From assembly GCA_029582155.1 (NCBI GenBank), contig CM055903.1, positions 39,559,353-39,623,352 of the forward strand: a stretch of 64,000 nucleotides of DNA. Reading direction: 5' to 3'. Position 1 is the stretch's first letter; each line of letters opens with the position of its first letter. A program made the translations under genes and the position numbers. Below are positions 57,894 to 64,000 of the stretch, in pieces. The DNA is from Panopea generosa. Lineage: Eukaryota; Mollusca; Bivalvia; Adapedonta; Hiatellidae. The notes under the pieces are model-generated. The model searched no databases. It had not been told where the DNA came from and worked only from the letters and a program-made list of their open reading frames with translations.

Positions 57894-58201
57894 TGTTGTT
57901 GTATGGTGTTTAGCGTCGCTTTCAACAATTTTTCAGTCATATCGCCACGGTGTCTACTTGAGACAGTATTCTGAGCGCTGTCACACTGGAGTATCATGCC
58001 GCAGACACATGGTATGATACCCCACCCAGTCACATTATACTAACACCAGGCCGACCAGACCTAGAACTCTCCTCTAAATGCTGAGCGCCAAGCGGGGAAG
58101 CTTCCTAGTACCATTTTTAAAGTCTTTGGTATGAGACCTGGCCGGGGATTGAACCCACGATCTTCCGCATGCGAGGCGGACACTCTACCACGCCGCGGTC
58201 T
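57894..58201 (-). mobile_element. SINE family 3 copy with 14-bp target-site duplication
   Basis: Complete: tail complement TTGTTGTATGGTGTTTAGCG, body GAGTATCATGCCGCAGACAC and CCGACCAGACCTAGAACTC, head complement GGGGATTGAACCCACGATC and GGACACTCTACCACGCCG. TCTTCTCAGTCAAT flanks both sides (57880-57893 and 58202-58215). The perfect duplication and low divergence suggest a young insertion. Confidence 0.95.
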
Positions 58202-58215
58202 TCTTCTCAGTCAAT

Positions 58216-58659
58216 GAAAATCACCAAAAAATATAACCTCACTATGCAGAAAAGTCAGCAGTAAAACTTTCAGAATTCAAAGAATATTCTATGTATGGTT
58301 AGAAATGTTTCTTTCTAGCCTGACAATGATCGAAGTTGCCGCCTCTTAAAATCTATCATTAATTAAACACTTGCAAAAGTAATGGTTTTAAAAGAAATAA
58401 TGGTGAAAGTGAATAAGAATTTAGACAAACTGGAAGACAAGCAAATATACATTTGGGCTTTTAAGAATAAGACATTTTAACAGTTAAAATGAGAGATTGG
58501 CTTACAGTTGTTGATTGATAGCTGTGTAAATGTTATTGATTCTGCAGCACGTGATTGAGATGCACTGTAAAGGAGACTGGCACAAAATAAATGTACTTCT
58601 CACTACATTTATTAACACTTCAAGTTAACTGATAGAAATTTGTATTATGTCAGCCAACA
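58216..58659. other. No feature recognised
   Basis: AT-rich DNA; nothing recognised. Confidence 0.45.
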
Positions 58660-58820
58660 AATTTTTTTTGAATGGTGTTTAATACCATTTTAAACGCCAT
58701 TTTCAACACACATGGCATACCTAGTTTTATTGGTGGAGGAAGACCTCAGAATGAACATGAGTAGAACAACAAGTAGAACAACCATCCTTCTGCAAGTAAC
58801 TGGCAAACTAGGCCAGTTTT
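58660..58820 (-). mobile_element. SINE family 2 copy lacking its head
   Basis: TTTGAATGGTGTTTAATACC, CATTTTCAACACACATGGCA, TTTTATTGGTGGAGGAAGAC and CAAGTAACTGGCAAACT. GAGTAGAACAACA is locally duplicated. The tRNA-like end is missing. Confidence 0.75.
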
Positions 58821-58938
58821 TACAAAGTTTCTTGGTTAAATCTTAACGTAATCTTAATATTTTATTTAATTAATTCTATGGTGTCATTACTTGTATAAAA
58901 ACAAAACATGGATGATCAACAGGTATAGATTCAATATG

Positions 58939-59258
58939 CAGGGACCTGATTTAGCCTTTTTTGTGGCCGAAATTCTGCCCCATTACCCCTGCGCCTGGAA
59001 TAAATTTTTCTCTCCTTACTTTACTGAAAAATCTCCCCAGAAATTTTTGATATTATTTTTGTAATAACAGGGGTATTTTTTTGGTTAAAGAAACTAAGGA
59101 AGCATGTGCCTGGTTAGGGTATCTTCTTTTAAACTAGTTATACATGTGTTATGATTTTTTCTGCACCACCACAGATATGACGCAACACAAAACAATGCGA
59201 AAACTCCCCCCTTAGAGGGCCATGGACCCATTCCCCCAAACTTAAGGGAGAGCCCTGA
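58939..59258. mobile_element. Possible hAT-like MITE remnant
   Basis: Left end CAGGGACCTGATTTAGCC and right end (reverse complement) CAGGGCTCTCCCTTAAG. CAGGG starts are usual for hAT ends, but the inverted match is short and no 8-bp duplication was seen. Confidence 0.4.
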
Positions 59259-59551
59259 ACTATTCAATTAAAACATTAGAGTTAAAATGAGACAGAAAAT
59301 TACAAGAAATTCTTAAATTTTAAGTTTTTGGTAAATGTTTATTTACTCAAGATGCTATATAAAAATAGAGGTCCAGCTATTCTGTTTATTTGACCTGTTT
59401 ACAGTATATTAATCACAATCAACTCGTTGTCACATCTACAATACTGGACAGTGATGATTTGTTGAAGAAGAAATACTTATAATAAGTAGATTAGATACCA
59501 GAAGCAAAAATAAAATATTAAAAACTAACATTTTTTTCCCCTCGCCATTCT

Positions 59552-59785
59552 TTAAACTAGAAATGTCCCCACAGGACACAGATGCCCTCACTATATGTTT
59601 GTAAATTTGACCAAACATTAAGTTGAGAACGGCCATAACTACTGCCAAATTTGACCAATGTTGACAAATACTGAACTTGAACTATATTTAATGATAAAAC
59701 AGCTAAATGCCAAACAAATCAAATACACAGACCTTTCAGAAGTTATTCATAGGAAACCAATTTGACGAACGGACGGACGAAGTTA
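59552..59785. mobile_element. Short pearl-like element
   Basis: It starts AACTAGAAATGTCCCCACAG, GACACAGATGCCCTCACT, like the element at 47226. It contains ACGGCCATAACT and ends GACGAACGGACGGACGAAG. A SINE family 1 copy begins immediately after. Confidence 0.65.
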
Positions 59786-60010
59786 ACCTAATCACTCTTT
59801 CCTGAGATCCTGGAACGTTAACCATTACTCGAACACAACCATCTCCACAAATAACAGATAACCTTCCCATCTGGATCTTCAGTTAGAGATGAATGACAAT
59901 GAGATGCAATGTTGTACATCAATCATCACAGACTGTGACCTGGCATGGATTCTGACTCATGACCCCTAGATTTATAGCCAGACACACTACTGAATGAGTT
60001 AACCAGACAT
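59786..60010 (-). mobile_element. SINE family 1 copy, minus strand
   Basis: On the plus strand: AACCTAATCACTCTTTCCTG, AGATCCTGGAACGTTAACCA, and the head complement GATTCTGACTCATGACCCC, then TAGCCAGACACACTACTGAA. The tail is truncated at the junction with the pearl-like element. Confidence 0.8.
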
Positions 60011-60053
60011 GTCTGATCAAAATCAGGATGACATTTTAGAAAATTTACAAATA

Positions 60054-61178
60054 CGAGGGGTTATCAAGAAGTTTGTGGACAAATAAAATAAAATCCTTAA
60101 TTATGCAAGTGCAGCTCCATATTTTGCACAACTGAAGTGTTGGTGTATTGTCATCGGTATACAATATTTTCGTGTATTTCTAAGCATGTCATTACTAATT
60201 TTATGGTAACCATAGCAACATGCATACATGTTTAGTGCTTCAGTTCATATGTTGAGCAATTTGACAGATCAGTATGTGAAAAATAACAATAGTTTCCATG
60301 TAAACTCGCAGTAAATCTATATTATTGAGGACATGTCATCAAAGACTGCATAAGTCATTCCAGTAATAGCAATGTGCGCAAGTGTAAGGAGTTTAAACAA
60401 ATTTAAATTTAAACGGTAAACATGTTCACAAGCAAAATTGACATCTGAAAAAAAGGTGAAACAATGAGTGTCATTTTTAGAAAAATACTGATACAGACGA
60501 TCGATACGCTTTGTAAAGCTCTGAAAATGATATCTGTAATGTGTTCTGCAGTCTACAAATGGCACAAATGATAGTCAGGAACGAGAAACACTAATGTATG
60601 ATAACAGGTGTTGTATGCCATCCTTTGTCAAAATCCTGCAAAAAGTCATGTCAACAAAGTGGTAAAAGATGCCTAACAAGGATGCCATAACACACACAGT
60701 ACAGTGCACACAGTATTTAAGGATGAATTACATGTAAATCCTTTTGGACTTGCAAGGCTCCTCCAACTGCTTTATTTATTTTACTACGATTGTGAGACAA
60801 CTTCTTACAACTTAGGCAAATCACGCTTGAAGTCTTCCTAGTTAGAACCAGTATTAAGCATATGCGGAAAAGTGTCATAGCCGTGGCGGAGGATCAAACT
60901 CATGACCTTCCAATCATGGGTTCGGTGCTCTACCACTGGACCTCGCGCTCCGACTGCTCAAAGAGTATGACTGAAGCGATGAGTATGGGTAGATATATTA
61001 TTATGAATAGGTATGTATGAAATACGTGGAGCTATTTTTTTTTAAATTATATATTTTTTTCATATTTTCAAAACAGTTTGCAGTTCAATATAAATTAATA
61101 CATGTAAAACTTCAAATAAATCTGACATGTCATTTTCATTTGATGAGAATTGTCCACAAACTTCTTGATAACCCCTCG
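60054..61178. mobile_element. Non-autonomous element with perfect 29-bp mariner-type ends
   Basis: The ends are perfect inverted repeats of 29 bp beginning CGAGGGGTTATCAAGAAG and ending TGTGGACAA, each flanked by TA (60052-60053 and 61179-61180). TACGAGGG ends with TA duplication are characteristic of Tc1/mariner elements. The interior (about 950 bp without a nested SINE) encodes no recognisable transposase; the only sizeable frame is 82 codons on the minus strand (60317-60565), of unknown nature. Perfect ends suggest recent mobility using transposase from elsewhere. Confidence 0.85.
60770..60955 (-). mobile_element. SINE family 4 copy nested in the mariner-type element
   Basis: tRNA-like head on the minus strand: GAGGTCCAGTGGTAGAGCAC (A box) and GGTCATGAGTTTGATCC (B box). 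The body shares TTAGGCAAATCACGCTTGAA and AACCAGTATTAAGCATATG phrases with the copy at 22745-22926. Confidence 0.8.
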
Positions 61179-61180
61179 TA

Positions 61181-61450
61181 TTAATAATAGTGTAAGATTA
61201 AAGCATATTGTGATGCATGCTAATAGTTTTTTATATTCCCTGTGGGAAAACTGACTTTATTAAACCCTTTATCAGCTACCCACTATCTATCTAACACAGG
61301 CCTCCTGTGGAATAGCTTTAATAAACATGAATAATACAACAGTATATAAACTGCTGATGAAAAAATTTTGAATTAATATTGCTTGGAAGTTCTAATAATG
61401 CCATGCTGCACGCATGTACTGTACACTTTTATGCATAGTTATTGTTCTAA
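61181..61450. other. No feature recognised
   Basis: AT-rich spacer; nothing recognised. Confidence 0.45.
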
Positions 61451-62154
61451 AACAAGAAAATATCAGTGGAACCGATGGATGCTCCCCAAGTGAGTGTTTG
61501 ACTCTGTACCGGCTACTTGGTTGAAAAATATCCAAATTGCATAACAGGAACAATATGTGACTCTGCACTTCACAGAACTCATTCTAGCTAGTTTTACAGA
61601 ATTAAAACCAGAGGTTGTAGCGAAATAGCGTCATGATGACAATATGCACATCTCCACTTGGTAATGATGCATCCTAGCAAGTTTCATAAAATTCCAACCA
61701 CAGGTTGTAGAGAAACAGAGCGGAGAAGAATTTGTTTACAGACTGAATAAAAGGGCCATAACTCCGTGAAAAATCATTGAACCGGAACACAAACATAGCA
61801 AGTTTCATAAAATTTCAACCTGAGGTTCTAGAGAAATAGCGTGACCAATAATTTGGTCACAGACTCAAGGAAAGGGCTATAACTCCATGAAAAATCATCG
61901 ACAACACATAGACAATATGCGCATCTGCACTTGGTAATGATGCATCCTAGCAAATTTCATAAAATTCCAACATGGGGTTGTAGAGAAATAGCGCAGACAA
62001 GAATTTGGTCACAGACAGAATCAAAGGGCCACAACTCCGTGAAAAATCATCAAACTGGAACACAAAGATAATATGCCCATCTACACTTGGTAATGATGCA
62101 TCCTAGCAAGTTTCACAAAATTCCAACATGGGGTTGTAGAAAAATAGCATGGAC

Positions 62155-63024
62155 CAGTGTTTTATTTACCCTGCGTCCTATACGCACAAATCTTGCGGCA
62201 GACACACAATTCTGAAATATGTGCATCCCCTGAACATAGAAATCGCAGCCGATATGTCACGACTGTCTCAAATACAGACATTTAATTCCCGACGCATTGT
62301 GTTTCTTGCACACTGCTTTGTAAACACTAGTGCACGCGCATAATCGGATGAATTTCAAGAGCATCGGGTTACTACTGCACCGCTTTCTAAACAATGATGC
62401 AGGCGCATGTAGCATAATCAATGTCATCAGACAGTCTCTGTTACCATTGTGAGTTGTAAATATGCAAGCTATTTCCCGACCTTAAATACTTCTTGTGTTA
62501 TAGTTTCACTGAACAGAAACGGTGTTATAATTATGATAAACATTTCAATCAGCGGCGTAGCTGCCTTTACGCAACAATGCCCGGGCTTGCATATTTTTTT
62601 GAGAATGCATCATATCTCCTGGAAATGTCATCAGAGCGTAGGAAATGCATCCTGAATTTTCTGATGGGGAGAGGGGCATGTCCCCCAGACCCCTTCCCCA
62701 ACCCTTCTAGAACCCTATGGGCTTGCACATCATTTTCGGGCCAGCTAAGCCACTGTCAATAAAGGAAATACAGTGTGTAATGTTATTTGAACCAAATCAA
62801 CAAACACTGTCTCATTTTTTGACAGACTTAACTGCACAAGTGTTGTTTTTTTAATGTTTTTAATTGTTCTAGTCAATGTTAACTGTTGTTTAATTCTCAT
62901 TAATTTTGTGGTTTTTAAATGGTGCACAGCTAAAGGTTCACACAGTGGTGAAGTATCTCGAAAAATGGGACTCCCACTTTCATTTTTTGGGACTTGTACA
63001 TTGGAATTTGTAAATAAATCACTG
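62155..63024. mobile_element. Terminal-inverted-repeat element inserted in the pearl-like core
   Basis: Left end CAGTGTTTTATTTAC and right end (reverse complement) CAGTGATTTATTTAC. GAC is present on both sides (62152-62154 and 63025-63027). Removing the 870 bp restores the core phrase ATAGCATGGACAATAATTTG, matching other units (ATAGCGTGACCAATAATTTG). The superfamily is unclear. Frames of 64-115 codons inside have no recognised transposase domain. Confidence 0.75.
62550..62755. mobile_element. 206-bp MITE nested inside the previous element
   Basis: Left end CAGCGGCGTAGCTGCCT and right end (reverse complement) CAGTGGCTTAGCTGGCC. TCAAT flanks both sides (62545-62549 and 62756-62760). It contains GGGGCATGTCCCCCAGACCC, a locally palindromic GC-rich stretch. 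It is non-coding; end type resembles hAT-like or similar elements, though a 5-bp duplication is not the usual 8 bp. Confidence 0.75.
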
Positions 63025-63649
63025 GACAATAATTTGATCACAGACTCAAGGAAAGGGCCAAAACTCCATGAAAAAACATTGAACCGGAACACATAGACAA
63101 TATGTGCATCTGTACTTGGTAATGATGCATCCTAGCATGTTTCATAAAATTCCAACATGGGCTTGTAGAGAAATAGCGCAGACAAGAATTTGGTCAGACA
63201 GAATGAAAGGGGCCATGTGAAAAATCACCAAATCAGAACACAAAAACAATAGTGGCATCTGCACTTGGTAATGATGCACCCTAGCAAGTTTCATAAAATT
63301 CCAACGTGGGGTTGTAGAGAAATAGCGCAGACAAGAATCTAGTCACAAACAGAATCAAAGGGCCATAACTCCGTAAAAAATCATCGAACTGGAACACAAA
63401 GACAATATGCGCATCTGCACTTGGTAATAATGCATCCTAGCAAGTTTCATAAAATTCCAACTGTAGGTTGTAGAGAAATAGCCAAGACAAGAACTTTGGG
63501 ACGCACAGACGAATGTACGCACGGACGGACAAAGCGGCGACTATATGCTTCCCCCAAAGAGTAGTCCTATTCCAAAACTCAATTTAATTATTCAATCAAT
63601 CCTTTAAATTTATGGAGTTTGTGAGATGAAAATTTATATGTATTTGTTT

Positions 63650-63812
63650 GTTTGAATATTTAGCATAATTTGCTTGCCATTGAGGGCTAACAGAAGACAA
63701 TCTAACCTAACCAGTCTTTCCTAGGATCCTTAAAGGTTAACCGGTACTCCTGTACACCCATCCTGCAAGTAACTGACAACTTTCCCATTTGAATGAGCAG
63801 TGAGATATGTAA
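63650..63812 (-). mobile_element. SINE family 1 copy, minus strand, head missing
   Basis: GAATATTTAGCATAATTTGC, TTGCCATTGAGGGCTAACAG, AACCTAACCAGTCTTTCCTA and GGATCCTTAAAGGTTAACCG. It ends before the tRNA-like head and is followed directly by a family 2 fragment. Confidence 0.85.
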
Positions 63813-63945
63813 TGTAAGTGAACCCCAAAAGGTTGTATAGAACCACCATCCTTCCACAAATGGCAAACTTTCTCATATACCAATCAGGGCTCAAACCCGT
63901 GACCTCTGTGCTGAGAGGTAAATGATCTTGAGACCGCGCCTTTGT
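63813..63945 (-). mobile_element. SINE family 2 fragment (head half)
   Basis: ATAGAACCACCATCCTTCC, AATGGCAAACTTTCTCATAT, GGGCTCAAACCCGTGACC and GAGAGGTAAATGATCTTGAG. The tail half is missing. Confidence 0.75.
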
Positions 63946-64000
63946 CCTTATTAAAGTGAAACAAATATATCTTACAACATATTTTTACCAACAATATAAT

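Larger units (their letters stand above)
61451..63545. mobile_element. Pearl-like element with ~165-bp core repeats, interrupted by nested insertions
   Basis: It starts AACAAGAAAATATCAGTGGA. Core units carry AGTTTCATAAAATTCCAAC, GGTTGTAGAGAAATAGCG, AAAGGGCCATAACTCCGTGA and GCACTTGGTAATGATGCATC. Units occur at 61560-62154 and 63025-63500, with a separate element between them. The 3' end carries ACGCACGGACGGACAAAGCG and a CTTCCCCCAAAG end. It is non-coding. Confidence 0.7.

Noticed and set aside
60317..60565. Mariner transposase fragment
   Set aside because: The 82-codon frame shows none of the helix-turn-helix or catalytic D...D motifs expected, so it was not called a transposase.

Overview
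The window looks like non-coding DNA from an animal, most probably a bivalve mollusc. It is AT-rich, and I found no open frame I would defend as a host gene. It is packed with repeat types familiar from bivalve genomes: tRNA-derived SINEs, pearl-like elements (tandem core followed by an ACGG tract), short terminal-inverted-repeat elements, and long minisatellite arrays. The species cannot be fixed from this. The open frames longer than 110 codons lie in tandem arrays, microsatellites or SINE fragments, apart from one unsupported 149-codon frame at 11007-11456. The arrays stay open because their unit lengths (42 and 45 bp) are multiples of three.

Layout. 1-6.7 kb: small minisatellites, AT-rich DNA and a foldback element with terminal inverted repeats (5116-5919). 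6.7-12.1 kb: several SINEs, a perfect (CAA)n run of about 56 copies, a compound GT/CCTG/TCTG microsatellite and a hairpin. 12.9-19.6 kb: a 26/52-bp satellite split by a 5'-truncated LINE whose ORF2 C-terminal coding region has expanded into about 71 copies of a 42-bp, 14-codon repeat. 19.8-23 kb: a TTAA-flanked MITE, a compound microsatellite and a SINE. 23.6-29.7 kb: three related 44/45-bp arrays, interrupted once by a small DNA-transposon-like insert. 29.9-50.3 kb: SINEs, pearl-like and 148-bp repeat arrays rich in TGACCTTGA, a 41-bp minisatellite, MITEs (one piggyBac-like with a 67-bp palindrome) and two SINE copies with clear target-site duplications. 50.5-55 kb: a 62-bp array of about 72 copies. 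55.5-64 kb: a 43-bp array, SINEs, a 1.1-kb element with perfect 29-bp mariner-type ends and a triply nested pearl-like region.

The parts do not form a pathway. What they record is genome turnover: arrays born from older arrays, elements inserted into arrays, SINEs inserted into SINEs, and one array born inside a retrotransposon coding sequence. The LINE-derived array is the most unusual item. SINE families are numbered 1-5 here for convenience only; the numbers are not database names. All repeat boundaries and copy counts were read by eye and are approximate unless a target-site duplication is given.
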